Assembly (NCBI RefSeq): GCF_018326265.1
Contig: NZ_AP023360.1
Location: forward strand, 1,293,501-1,357,500
Reading direction: 5' to 3'
Length of the DNA: 64,000 nt
Source of the DNA: Catellatospora sp. IY07-71
GTDB lineage: Bacteria; Actinomycetota; Actinomycetes; Mycobacteriales; Micromonosporaceae
The position numbers were made by a program, and so were the translations under genes. The notes below the pieces were generated by a model. The model saw nothing but the letters and a program-made list of their open reading frames with translations, was not told the origin of the DNA and ran no database searches. This document shows, in pieces, positions 16,341-24,230 of the stretch (position 1 is its first letter; the number at the start of each line of letters is the position of its first letter).

Positions 16341-17015
16341 ATGAACGGCACCGCCACCCGTCTGCGCCCCGTCGACATCGGCAAGCCGCGTATGCGCGGC
16401 TGGCTGCACGCATACGCCTTCTTCGTCGCCCTGGTCTGCGGCATCGTGCTGGTCTCGATCGCCGCGTTCCGGCCGGGCGGCACGCCCGTGCTCAGCGTCG
16501 CCGTCTACAGCCTCACCGTGTGCGGGCTGTTCGGCGTCAGCGGCCTCTACCACCGGCGGGTGTGGAGCGAGCGCGGCTACCAGCTCATGCGGCGGCTCGA
16601 CCACGCCATGATCTTCATCTTCATCGCGGGTACGTACACCCCGTTCTGCCTGCTCCTGCTGCCCTCGGGCAAGGCCGGGCTGCTGCTGGCGCTCGTGTGG
16701 GCGGGCGCGCTCGGCGGCGCGGCCATGTCGCTGATCTGGCCGCACGCGCCGCGCTGGGTGTCCGCCCCGCTCTACCTGGCGCTGGGCTGGGTCGCGGTCG
16801 CCGTGCTGCCCGACATCCTGCGCAACGGCGGCGTCACCGCGCTGGTCCTGCTGCTGGTCGGCGGCGCGGCGTACAGCGTCGGCGCGGTCTTCTACGCGCT
16901 GCGCCGCCCCAACCCGTGGCCCGAGGTCTTCGGCCACCACGAGTTCTTCCACGCGTGCACCCTCGTCGCCGCCCTCTGCCACCACATCGCCATCTACTTC
17001 GCCCTCTTCGCCTGA
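16341..17015 (+). CDS. Hemolysin III family membrane protein (TrhA)
   Basis: 224 aa with seven predicted membrane helices. It has the PAQR/hemolysin-III conserved residues: FGVSGLYHRR, RRLDHAMIFIFIAGTYTPF near residue 90, and HHEFFHACTLVAALCHH near 198, where the His/Asp residues form the presumed zinc site. In bacteria the family (TrhA/YqfA) affects membrane energetics and lipid homeostasis; 'hemolysin' is a historical name. It is divergent from pxpB, with a TTAC-N6-GTAA site in the promoter that is shared with beta-oxidation genes. Confidence 0.9.
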   Translation: MNGTATRLRPVDIGKPRMRGWLHAYAFFVALVCGIVLVSIAAFRPGGTPVLSVAVYSLTVCGLFGVSGLYHRRVWSERGYQLMRRLDHAMIFIFIAGTYTPFCLLLLPSGKAGLLLALVWAGALGGAAMSLIWPHAPRWVSAPLYLALGWVAVAVLPDILRNGGVTALVLLLVGGAAYSVGAVFYALRRPNPWPEVFGHHEFFHACTLVAALCHHIAIYFALFA

Positions 17016-17051
17016 CTCCCCCGCCCGCCCGGCTCCGCCCTGCCCCGCCCG

Positions 17052-17140
17052 GCGCCAAGATCGCTCGACTTGCCAGGCAGATGGGCGAATGCGCGGTCAA
17101 GATACGCCCGGTTGCCGGGCAAGTCGGATGATCTCGGCGC
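17052..17140. repeat. REP-like ~89-bp palindromic repeat, copy A
   Basis: The outer arms GCGCCAAGATC and GATCTCGGCGC (one mismatch) and inner arms CGACTTGCC / GGCAAGTCG flank a centre containing ATGGGCGAATGCGCG. The reverse complement of 56340-56421 aligns along its whole length. It occupies the gap between the convergent TrhA and sixA genes and may also act as a terminator. Confidence 0.75.
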
Positions 17141-17179
17141 GGCGGCGCGGCAGGGCCGGGTCGGGTCGGGAGAGGCGGG

Positions 17180-17701
17180 TCAGGCGCGGGGGGTGTGGGT
17201 GGTGATGAGTTTGGCGGTCTCGGTGGCGGACCAGTCGGTGTCGGTCTGGTGCACGGCGATGCCGCAGGTGCGCAGGCCGTCGGAGTCCACCCCGCCACTG
17301 CCCGCGCTGAGCTGCTCGGTCAGCTGCGAGATGGCCGGGTTGTGGCCGATCAGCAGGACGGTGCGGTGCTCGGGCGGCGCCTCGTGGAGGACCTGGAGCA
17401 GGTCCGCCGGCGAGCCCTCGTACAGCGGGCGCTCGTAGTGGACCACCGGTGAGCCGGCGCCCGCGAGCGCGAGCGCGACGGCGTGCCAGGTCTGCCGGGT
17501 GCGCCGGGAGGGCGAGCAGAGCACGAGATCAGGGACGTAACCCTGGTTGACCAGCCAGGCGCCCGCGGCGGCGGCGTCGGCGTGGCCGCGGTCGGTCAGC
17601 GGCCGGTCGGCGTCGGGCACACCCGCCGGGCGGTCGGCCTTGGCGTGACGCAGCAGCACGAGGGTGCGTGGGCGCGTATCGGCGCCGGACAGCGGAGCCA
17701 T
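17180..17701 (-). CDS. sixA: SixA-type histidine phosphatase
   Basis: 173 aa. The RHG-like catalytic motif is LLRHAKAD near residue 16, with the second His in VLLIGHNPAI near 118, and SPSRRTRQTW supplies the Arg. The length and the RHAK variant fit SixA-type phosphohistidine phosphatases rather than phosphoglycerate mutases. Target in this organism is unknown. Convergent with the TrhA gene across the palindromic repeat. Confidence 0.88.
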   Translation of the reverse strand: MAPLSGADTRPRTLVLLRHAKADRPAGVPDADRPLTDRGHADAAAAGAWLVNQGYVPDLVLCSPSRRTRQTWHAVALALAGAGSPVVHYERPLYEGSPADLLQVLHEAPPEHRTVLLIGHNPAISQLTEQLSAGSGGVDSDGLRTCGIAVHQTDTDWSATETAKLITTHTPRA

Positions 17702-17787
17702 GAGCCCAGCTTGCCGCAGACGCGGCGCTCGCGCATCCCAACTTCGGTGATAGCGGGCCGGGCGGGCGGCTGATCCAGCGGAAAGGG

Positions 17788-17830
17788 GAACGGCGCCCCC
17801 CGCGCGAAGCGTGGCGAGGGGGCGCCGTTC
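17788..17830. terminator. Terminator hairpin for acyl-CoA dehydrogenase
   Basis: A 13-bp perfect stem (17788-17800 with 17818-17830) with a 17-nt loop lies 28 bases beyond the stop of the leftward dehydrogenase gene. 17702-17787 shows only the short leader of sixA. Confidence 0.75.
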
Positions 17831-17857
17831 ACCTGTTGGTGGGATGGGTGCCGGTCT

Positions 17858-19696
17858 CTAGAAGGCGTCCTCGTCGAGGTCCATCGCGTCGAGCGTGGCC
17901 AGCTCGACGATGCGCCGGTCGGCGGCCAGCCGCGGCAGCACCTCGCGCGAGAAGAACCGCGCGGAGGTCACGACGCCGCTGTAGAACTTCTGGTCGGCGG
18001 CGGACGGCTCGCCGGTCAGGGCCTTGAGGGCCACGTCGGCGCGGCGCAGCAGCAGCCAGCCGACGACCAGGTCGCCCAGCGCCAGCAGCAGGCGGCGGGA
18101 GTGCAGGCCGACCTTGTACAGCGCCCGCGGGTCGTCGCCCTGCGACTCGGCCAGCCAGCCGGTGAGGGTGCCGAGGATGCCCTGCACGTCGCCCAGCGCG
18201 GCGGCGAGCGCGGCGCGCTCCTCCTTGAGCTGGCCGTTGCCGGTCTCGTTGGTGAGGAACTCCTGGATCTCGCCGGCGACCGCCATCAGCGAGCGCCCGT
18301 TGTCCCGCACGATCTTGCGGAACAGCAGGTCGAGGCTCTGGATGGCGGTGGTGCCCTCGTACAGCGAGTCGATCTTCGCGTCGCGGACGTACTGCTCCAG
18401 CGGGTAGTCCTGCAGGAAGCCGGAGCCGCCGAAGGTCTGCAGCGCCTCGCTGCCGAGCAGCTCGAACGCGCGCTCCGAGCCACAGCCCTTGACCAGCGGC
18501 AGCAGCAGGTCGTTGATCTTCGAGGCGCGCTTGGCGGCCTTCTCGTCGCCGGCGGCGGTGGCCACGGTGACCCGGTCCTGCCAGTACGCCGTGTACGCGA
18601 CCAGGGCGCGCAGGCCCTCGGCGTACGACTTCTGCAGCAGCAGCGAGCGGCGCACGTCGGGGTGGTGGGTGATGGTGACGCGCGGGGCGGCCTTGTCGGT
18701 CATCTGCAGCAGGTCCGCGCCCTGCACCCGCTCCTTGGCGTAGGACAGCGCGTTCAGGTAGCCGGTGGACAGCGTGGCGATGGCCTTGGTGCCGACCATC
18801 ATCCGGGCGTTCTCGATGATCAGGAACATCTGCCGGATGCCCTCGTGCACCTCGCCGACGAGCCAGCCCTTGGCCGGGACGCCGTGCCCGCCGAAGGTGG
18901 TCTCGCAGGTCGTGGAGACCTTGAGGCCCATCTTGTGCTCGACGTTGGTGATGAAGACGCCGTTGCGCTCGCCCAGCTCGCCGGTCTGCGGGTCGAAGTG
19001 GAACTTCGGCACGACGAACAGCGACAGGCCCTTGGTGCCGACCGCGTGGCCCTCGGGGCGGGCCAGCACGTAGTGGATGATGTTCTCCGACATGTCGTGC
19101 TCGGCCGAGGTGATGAAGCGCTTCACACCCTCGATGTGCCAGGAGCCGTCCTCCTGCTTGACCGCCTTGGTGCGGCCGGCGCCCACGTCGGAGCCGGCGT
19201 CCGGCTCGGTGAGCACCATGGTGGAGCCCCACTTCTTCTCGACGAAGAGCTTGGCCCACTCCTGCTGCTCCGGGGTGCCCTCGACGTGCAGCACGTGCGC
19301 GAAGGACGGGCCGGAGCCGTACATCCAGATGGGGGCGTTGGAGCCCAGCACCAGCTCGGCCCAGGCCCAGGTCAGGGTGCGCGGCGAGTTGCTGCCGCCG
19401 AGGGCGGACGGCAGGTCCAGACGCCAGAACTCGGCATCCATCCAGGTCTTGAAGGACTGCTTGAAGCTGTCCGGCATGGCCACGGTGTAGGTCGCCGGGT
19501 CGTACACCGGCGGGTTGCGGTCGCCGTCGACGTAGCTCGCGGCCAGGTCGACGCGCGCCATGCGGTCGATCTCGCCCAGCACGCTGCGCGCGGTGTCCGC
19601 GTCGACCTCCGCGAAAGGTCCCTCGCCGAAGGGCGTCTCGAACACCTCGAACAGGTTGAACTCAAGATCCCGCAGGTTGCTCAGGTAGTGGCTCAT
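17858..19696 (-). CDS. Acyl-CoA dehydrogenase, long form
   Basis: 612 aa. It starts with the short N-terminal acyl-CoA-dehydrogenase extension ([19 protein letters not shown]), then has the flavin/substrate core with [13 protein letters not shown] near residue 160, [14 protein letters not shown] near 190, the [16 protein letters not shown] segment near 440 with the presumed catalytic Glu, and a C-terminal extra helical domain (~480-600). It is the first step of beta-oxidation, passing electrons to ETF. Two TTAC-N6-GTAA palindromes lie just upstream, like the one before etfD, pointing to coordinate control. Confidence 0.93.
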   Translation of the reverse strand: MSHYLSNLRDLEFNLFEVFETPFGEGPFAEVDADTARSVLGEIDRMARVDLAASYVDGDRNPPVYDPATYTVAMPDSFKQSFKTWMDAEFWRLDLPSALGGSNSPRTLTWAWAELVLGSNAPIWMYGSGPSFAHVLHVEGTPEQQEWAKLFVEKKWGSTMVLTEPDAGSDVGAGRTKAVKQEDGSWHIEGVKRFITSAEHDMSENIIHYVLARPEGHAVGTKGLSLFVVPKFHFDPQTGELGERNGVFITNVEHKMGLKVSTTCETTFGGHGVPAKGWLVGEVHEGIRQMFLIIENARMMVGTKAIATLSTGYLNALSYAKERVQGADLLQMTDKAAPRVTITHHPDVRRSLLLQKSYAEGLRALVAYTAYWQDRVTVATAAGDEKAAKRASKINDLLLPLVKGCGSERAFELLGSEALQTFGGSGFLQDYPLEQYVRDAKIDSLYEGTTAIQSLDLLFRKIVRDNGRSLMAVAGEIQEFLTNETGNGQLKEERAALAAALGDVQGILGTLTGWLAESQGDDPRALYKVGLHSRRLLLALGDLVVGWLLLRRADVALKALTGEPSAADQKFYSGVVTSARFFSREVLPRLAADRRIVELATLDAMDLDEDAF

Positions 19697-19719
19697 TCTT
19701 CCCGCCCTCAGCGCGCTCG

Positions 19720-19758
19720 TTACCGACCAGTAAGGTCGACTGTATTACTCGCCAGTAA
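19720..19758. promoter_or_regulatory. Two TTAC-N6-GTAA palindromes (operator)
   Basis: TTACCGACCAGTAA (19720-19733) and TTACTCGCCAGTAA (19745-19758) are 25 bases apart, 24-62 bases upstream of the dehydrogenase ATG at 19696. The dyad form and tandem spacing suit a TetR-family repressor of fatty-acid degradation. The regulator is inferred. Confidence 0.6.
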
Positions 19759-19958
19759 CCATCGGCAAGCGAACTGCCGAGAAGTTCACATCACAGCGTG
19801 ATGACGTTTGCTCGCACGCTCACCCGGAAGCGTGGGTGCATATGCCCCATTCCGGACATAAGCAAGTCGCCACGCCGATACGCGAAACCTTTCTCCATCG
19901 ACGTCGTTCTTCCGAGTGACGTGGGCACCCTCGGCCCACCGCACACTGGGGAGGAATC

Positions 19959-20093
19959 ATGATCGACAAGCTGCACAAGCTGCTGTTCGAGCCGCGCTAC
20001 CCGGTCCGCTACGTCGGCCGCCACCGTGCGCCCAGCGCGCTGCCGATGATCAGCATCTCGGTGCGCCGCAGCCGGTCGGCCACGGTCGCCTGA
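19959..20093 (+). CDS. Small protein, 44 aa, unknown
   Basis: 44 aa (MIDKLHKLLFEPRYPVRYVGRH...), preceded by a good RBS GAGGAA at 19951-19956, two bases short of the ATG. The sequence is basic, with no membrane helix and no Cys. It ends eight bases before the stop of the convergent phosphatase gene. A leader function or a small regulatory protein is possible; no family is recognised. Apart from the operator pair, the preceding 19759-19950 holds nothing I can identify. Confidence 0.5.
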   Translation: MIDKLHKLLFEPRYPVRYVGRHRAPSALPMISISVRRSRSATVA

Positions 20094-20101
20094 CCAAGGC
20101 G

Positions 20102-21256
20102 TCAGTTCGTCGCGCCCAGCTCCCAGCTGGGCACCGGCATGGGCGTGGGCTGAGACGGCCCCGCGTACTCCATCAGGATCAGCGCGATGTCGTCGTCGAG
20201 CCGGTTGTGCACCCATTCCAGCAGCGCGGACTCCACGGACGCCAGGCCGTCGGCGACGGTGCCGTGGCCGAGCAGCTTCCAGGCCCGCTGGTTGATGGGG
20301 AAGAACTCGCCGTCGCGGCGCGCCTCGGCCAGGCCGTCGGTGAGCAGCAGCAGCCGGTCGCCGGGTTCGAGCCGCTCCACGCGGCTGCGCACCACCGGCA
20401 TGAAGCCCAGCGGCGGCGCCGGCGAGGGCGGATCAAGGGTGATCACCTCGCCGCGCCGGATCAGGATCGGCGCGGGGTGGCCGCAGTTGACGATGGTGAG
20501 CGTGCCGCCGCGCTCCTCCACCAGGCAGGCGGTGACGAAGTCCTCGTCCCCGACGCTGCGGGCGACGGCGCGGTCCAGGTCGGCCACGATGGCGCGCAGA
20601 TCGGCCCGCTCGAAGGCGACATGGCGGTACGAGCCCAGCACGATGCTCGCCGTACGCACCGCGTCCAGGCCCTTGCCGCGCACATCGCCGATGATCATGC
20701 GGACGCCGTACGGCGTGTCGAGCGCCTCGTAGAGGTCACCGCCGATGTCGGCGGCCGCGGTGGCGGAGATGTAGCGCCCGGCCACGGCCAGCGTGCCCAC
20801 CTTCGGCCCGAGCGGCCGCAGCACCGCCTGCTGGGCGATGGTGGCCAGCTTGGCCAGCTCGGCGATGCGCTCGGCCTGCCGCTGCCGCACCACGGCCACC
20901 AGGGCCGCGATGCCGGTGGCCAGGCCGATGCCGATCACGTTGATGAAGGACGACAGGTCGGACTGCTGCTGTTGCTGGGCGGCCTGCTCGCCGGTCATCC
21001 CGAACACCGCGAACACCGTGCCCGCCGCCGTCGCCGCGCCGCCCGCGATCAGCACCGCCTGCCACGGCGCGAACACCGCGGCCAGGAACGGGACCGTGGC
21101 CAGCAGCCCGACGAAGCGCGCCTCGCGGCCGTCGGCCAGCTCCACCGCGCAGATCAAAAAGAGCAGCACGAAGGCCGCGCCGAGTCCGGCACGGAAACCA
21201 GGGCTTAGCGGGCGTCCGCCCGGCAGGGCAATAGGCATGCGTACGGCAACAAGCAT
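20102..21256 (-). CDS. PP2C/SpoIIE-type serine phosphatase, membrane-bound
   Basis: 384 aa. The N-terminal membrane block has about four helices (~20-140, including LLATVPFLAAVFAPWQAVLIAG), with a short Gln-rich loop. A SpoIIE/PP2C phosphatase domain spans ~150-365, with metal-ligand motifs ADIGGDLYEA, MIIGDVRGKGLDA, CGHPAPILI, LLLLTDGLAEAR and DDIALILM. Such proteins dephosphorylate anti-sigma-factor antagonists in partner-switching stress control (RsbU-like). No partner genes are adjacent. GGAGT about 8 bases upstream supports the ATG at 21256; MPIALPGG is an alternative start. Confidence 0.9.
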   Translation of the reverse strand: MLVAVRMPIALPGGRPLSPGFRAGLGAAFVLLFLICAVELADGREARFVGLLATVPFLAAVFAPWQAVLIAGGAATAAGTVFAVFGMTGEQAAQQQQQSDLSSFINVIGIGLATGIAALVAVVRQRQAERIAELAKLATIAQQAVLRPLGPKVGTLAVAGRYISATAAADIGGDLYEALDTPYGVRMIIGDVRGKGLDAVRTASIVLGSYRHVAFERADLRAIVADLDRAVARSVGDEDFVTACLVEERGGTLTIVNCGHPAPILIRRGEVITLDPPSPAPPLGFMPVVRSRVERLEPGDRLLLLTDGLAEARRDGEFFPINQRAWKLLGHGTVADGLASVESALLEWVHNRLDDDIALILMEYAGPSQPTPMPVPSWELGATN

Positions 21257-21400
21257 GACTGATCAACTCCGTCATGCCGCTCAGATTGTCCCGTCGGCGG
21301 AGCGCATTCTGTCCGGTCGGATGAGACTACGTTTCACGATTTTTCAGAAACTGTTCTACCCGTTTCCGAAACTCGTGCTTCGCAGAGGGAAACGCCCAGC

Positions 21401-21979
21401 TCAGGCCGTCGGCCAGGTGCGCCAGTTCAGGTACGAGCGCGACGCCGTCGGACCACGTTGCCCCTGGTAGCGCGAGCCGTTCACGGACGAGCCGTACGGG
21501 TGCTCCGCCTCCGAGGACAGCCGCAGCACGCACAGCTGCCCGATCTTCATCCCCGGCCAGAGCCGGATCGGCAGCGTGGCGACGTTCGACAGCTCCAGCG
21601 TCACGTGGCCCGAGAACCCCGGGTCGATGAAGCCCGCGGTCGAGTGCGTCAGCAGCCCCAGCCGGCCCAGGCTCGACTTGCCCTCCAGCCGCGCCGCCAG
21701 CCCGTGGCCCAGCGTCACCACCTCGAGCGTGGACGCCAGCACGAACTCACCCGGGTGCAGCACGAACGGCTGCCCGTCGTCCACCTCGACCAGCGTGGTC
21801 AGCTCGTCCTGCTGCTCGGCCGGGTCGATGTGCGTGTACAGGTGGTTGTTGAACACCCGGAACAGCCGGTCCAGCCGTACGTCGATGCTCGACGGCTGCA
21901 CCAGGCTCGGCTCGAACGGCTCCAGCTGGAGCTGCCCCGCCTTGATCTCCGCCACCAGATCCCGGTCAGAAAGCAACAC
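21401..21979 (-). CDS. dcd: dCTP deaminase (probably dUTP-forming/bifunctional)
   Basis: 192 aa. The family core [23 protein letters not shown] near residue 110 contains the catalytic region, and [24 protein letters not shown] follows. The C-terminal [16 protein letters not shown] closes over the nucleotide. Actinobacterial Dcd enzymes often convert dCTP directly to dUMP; whether this one does cannot be told from the sequence. It is divergent from the FMN-binding gene, with a palindrome and an SOS box between them. Confidence 0.95.
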   Translation of the reverse strand: MLLSDRDLVAEIKAGQLQLEPFEPSLVQPSSIDVRLDRLFRVFNNHLYTHIDPAEQQDELTTLVEVDDGQPFVLHPGEFVLASTLEVVTLGHGLAARLEGKSSLGRLGLLTHSTAGFIDPGFSGHVTLELSNVATLPIRLWPGMKIGQLCVLRLSSEAEHPYGSSVNGSRYQGQRGPTASRSYLNWRTWPTA

Positions 21980-21997
21980 GCTGCGCAGCCTACCCCG

Positions 21998-22048
21998 TAA
22001 GGAAGGGCACCTTCTTATCGCAATGCGTGGTGGAAGGTGCCCTTCTTA
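21998..22048. repeat. Intergenic AAGGGCACCTT palindrome
   Basis: TAAGGAAGGGCACCTT (21998-22013) and its near-exact inverse AAGGTGCCCTTCTTA (22034-22048) flank a 20-base centre between divergent dcd and the FMN-binding gene. Short palindromes of this kind recur in Micromonosporaceae intergenic regions; only one copy is seen in this window. Confidence 0.55.
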
Positions 22049-22095
22049 ACCCGGCCTCACCCGTTGGGGGACGTGTCCGCGTGTCTCGGTGCGTC

Positions 22096-22111
22096 TCGAA
22101 CAGGTGTTCGA
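22096..22111. promoter_or_regulatory. SOS (LexA) box
   Basis: TCGAACAGGTGTTCGA is a perfect match to the Gram-positive/actinobacterial LexA consensus TCGAAC-N4-GTTCGA. It ends 12 bases before the ATG of the FMN-binding protein and lies 117 bases upstream of dcd on the other strand. Confidence 0.7.
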
Positions 22112-22123
22112 TAAAGTCGAACC

Positions 22124-22624
22124 ATGGCAACCTGGACCGCATTCGCCGCCGCCGCACCGGGGCTGGCCTCGTCGATCCGCGCCCTGCTGCACCAGTACGG
22201 CGCCGGCATGGGCTATCTGGCGACCGTACGCGCCGACGGCGGGCCGCGGGTGCACCCCGTCTCCCCCATCGTCGCCGACGACGGGCTCTACCTCTTCGTC
22301 GTCGACTCGCCGAAGCGGCGCGACCTCGAGCGCGACGGCCGCTACGCGCTGCACGCCTTCCCCGCCGAGGACACCGACGCCGAGGCGTACGTCAGCGGCC
22401 GCGCCCACCCCGTCACCAGCCTCACCGTCGTCGACCGGCTGGTCCGGCAGCACCGGGCCGCCCCGACCGTGGACTGGCGGCTCTACGAACTCACCGTCGA
22501 GGCGGCGCTGCTACACCGCCACGAGCCGGGGGCGTACCCGATCACCTGGCGCGACCCGGCCGGCGGGCGCGAGCCGGCGAGCAGCCGGCCGCGCCAGCCG
22601 TTTCTCCAGCTCGTAGCGGCATGA
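22124..22624 (+). CDS. Pyridoxamine 5'-phosphate oxidase-family (FMN-binding) protein
   Basis: 166 aa with a split-barrel flavin-binding fold: MGYLATVRADGGPRVHPVSPIV near residue 28 is the family strand pair, followed by LYLFVVDSPKRRDLERDGRYALHAF. Such proteins bind FMN, F420 or heme, and the cofactor cannot be told here. The start is set by the ATG, with no clear RBS. A perfect SOS box covers the promoter region, which suggests DNA-damage control unusual for this family. Confidence 0.85.
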   Translation: MATWTAFAAAAPGLASSIRALLHQYGAGMGYLATVRADGGPRVHPVSPIVADDGLYLFVVDSPKRRDLERDGRYALHAFPAEDTDAEAYVSGRAHPVTSLTVVDRLVRQHRAAPTVDWRLYELTVEAALLHRHEPGAYPITWRDPAGGREPASSRPRQPFLQLVAA

Positions 22625-22698
22625 CGCGCGACGGGGGCGAACTGCGGCGGTTACCTACGTGCACGCGCGCGGCAACGTCAGGTACAGTGGTGCCGCTC

Positions 22699-22772
22699 GC
22701 GGGTGTAGTTCAATGGCAGAACATCAGCTTCCCAAGCTGACAGTGCGGGTTCGATTCCCGTCACCCGCTCCA
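22699..22772 (+). tRNA. tRNA-Gly(CCC), CCA encoded
   Basis: The cloverleaf is complete: acceptor GCGGGTG (22699-22705) pairs with CACCCGC (22762-22768), the anticodon loop is TTCCCAA (anticodon CCC) and the T-loop is TTCGATT. The discriminator is T22769 and CCA is encoded at 22770-22772. The 3' part from 22727 is the left attachment site of the integrated element; the element restores an intact tRNA here. Confidence 0.96.
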
Positions 22773-22774
22773 CG
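22727..22774. other. att site, left (inside tRNA-Gly)
   Basis: 48 bases identical to 33751-33798, running from the anticodon stem through the encoded CCA and two bases beyond. Both copies are followed by related hairpins (AGCCTGGT / ACCAGGCT arms), so homology continues imperfectly for ~40 more bases. Confidence 0.92.
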
Positions 22775-22777
22775 AAG

Positions 22778-22814
22778 AAAAGCCTGGTAGGACGCGAGTC
22801 CGAACCAGGCTTTT
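22778..22814. terminator. tRNA-Gly / integrase terminator
   Basis: An 11-bp stem (22778-22788 with 22804-22814) starts with A-run and ends in TTTT, so it can terminate the tRNA on + and the integrase gene on -. A related hairpin follows the right att site. Confidence 0.8.
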
Positions 22815-22830
22815 CTATTTCTCACGGTCT

Positions 22831-24030
22831 CTATGCGGCCGACGTGCCCGTGGCGTGCCCGTTGCCCTCCTCGTGCCCGTCCCCGTCGCCATCCACGATC
22901 AGCTCTTCCGGCTGCCCTTCTGCTTCCTTCTTCTCGGCGCGCGCACGCTCTACCATGGCGCTGAGCGCGTCGGCGATCACCCGGTCACGGGCGCCCGAGC
23001 GGTGTAGGTAGATCAGCGCTGCCTTGGTGGAGGCGTGGCCCATCCGGTCCATCAGGTCGCGCAGGGTCGCGCCGGACTCGGCCGCCCAGGTGTTGCCGGT
23101 ATGGCGGAGGTCGTGAAAGTGCAGGCCCTCGACACCGGCCGCCCTGGTGCCCTTGGTCCAGTGCTCCTGGAAGTTCGACCGCCGCACCGGCGCACCGGAC
23201 GGGCCGACGAAGACCAGGGCGTCAGGCCCGTCAGCGGTGAACTCGGAAAGATGGCGCTTCAGCTCGGGCAGCACCACCGACGGAACCGTCACGACCCGAA
23301 CGCCGGCATCAGACTTCGGCGGGCCGAACACCAACCTGCCGTCGGTCATCTCGCCCATGGTGCGCTCGATCAGCACTTCACCAGCCGCGAGGTTGACGTG
23401 CCGCCGAGCCAGCCCCGCCAGCTCGCCGAAGCGCATGCTGGCGAAGGAAGCGAGGAGCACCATCGCACGGAACCGAGGCGGCACGTTCTCGGCGATCGTG
23501 AAGACCTGGTCCAGGGTGGCCACCGGCCGCTCCGGACTCTTCTCCTGCCCGGCGCCCACGATCTGGCACGGGTTGCGGCTGATCAGCCGGTCCGTAACGG
23601 CAGTGTTGAGGATGGCCCGCAGCAGGCGGTACGCCTTGGCGACCGTCACCGCCCCCACTTTGCCGAGAAGTTCATGCCGCCAGGTACGCAGACGGGGCGT
23701 GGTGATCTCGACCAGCGCGAGACTGCCGAGCTTCGGCACGATGTGCAGCCGCAGCAGGCCCTCATAGAGCACGACAGTCCGCGGACGCAGACCCGGACGC
23801 TCGCGGATCCACGTCTCGGCGTACTCCTTCAGCGATACCTTGCCCGCGTCAGGGTCGGTCCACTCCCCACGCGCGAGCTCCACCTCCTTTGCCGAAAGCC
23901 ACTGCTCGGCATCGCGCTTGCGGGTGAAGGTCACGTCCGCAGGACGGTCAACACCGTCAGGTCCCGGATATCTCGCCTGGTAGCGGCCGGACGGAAGCTT
24001 GCGGATACGCCCGAAGTGACGCTTGCCCAT
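22831..24030 (-). CDS. int: Tyrosine integrase of the AICE
   Basis: 399 aa. A SAM-like core-binding domain (~65-150) precedes the catalytic domain. R200 is in SMRFGELAGL, H306-x-x-R309-H310 in HFHDLRHTGNT, H332 in DRMGHAS and the nucleophile Y341 in ALIYLHRSG, so the full R-H-R-H-Y set is present. The C-terminal tail beyond ~360 is acidic and Gly-rich. It should catalyse site-specific recombination between the tRNA-Gly attB and the element attP. It starts one base within the xis stop and is the last gene of the transfer run. Confidence 0.96.
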   Translation of the reverse strand: MGKRHFGRIRKLPSGRYQARYPGPDGVDRPADVTFTRKRDAEQWLSAKEVELARGEWTDPDAGKVSLKEYAETWIRERPGLRPRTVVLYEGLLRLHIVPKLGSLALVEITTPRLRTWRHELLGKVGAVTVAKAYRLLRAILNTAVTDRLISRNPCQIVGAGQEKSPERPVATLDQVFTIAENVPPRFRAMVLLASFASMRFGELAGLARRHVNLAAGEVLIERTMGEMTDGRLVFGPPKSDAGVRVVTVPSVVLPELKRHLSEFTADGPDALVFVGPSGAPVRRSNFQEHWTKGTRAAGVEGLHFHDLRHTGNTWAAESGATLRDLMDRMGHASTKAALIYLHRSGARDRVIADALSAMVERARAEKKEAEGQPEELIVDGDGDGHEEGNGHATGTSAA

Positions 24031-24230
24031 CAGCGGTTCCTCCCCGCCACGGTGGCCGGCTGCACGCGCCCAGCCGCGACGAACGCCACAAGATCGCCCT
24101 CCGCGATCCGCACGTGGCTACCGATCTTGTGGAACGTGATACGGCGCTCCTCGATGAGACGCCGCACAAAGCGCACCTTCGTGTTGAGCAGCTCGGCCGC
24201 CTGCTCGACCGTCAGCAGCCTCCCGTTCAT
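24030..24230 (-). CDS. xis: Excisionase, helix-turn-helix
   Basis: 66 aa. A MerR/excisionase-like winged helix: LTVEQAAELLNTKVRFVRRL then ITFHKIGSHVRIAEGDLVAFVAAG. The size, fold and place between repSA and int match AICE Xis proteins, which bend DNA at att to favour excision. Its ATG overlaps the repSA stop by four bases and its stop overlaps int by one. Confidence 0.92.
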   Translation of the reverse strand: MNGRLLTVEQAAELLNTKVRFVRRLIEERRITFHKIGSHVRIAEGDLVAFVAAGRVQPATVAGRNR

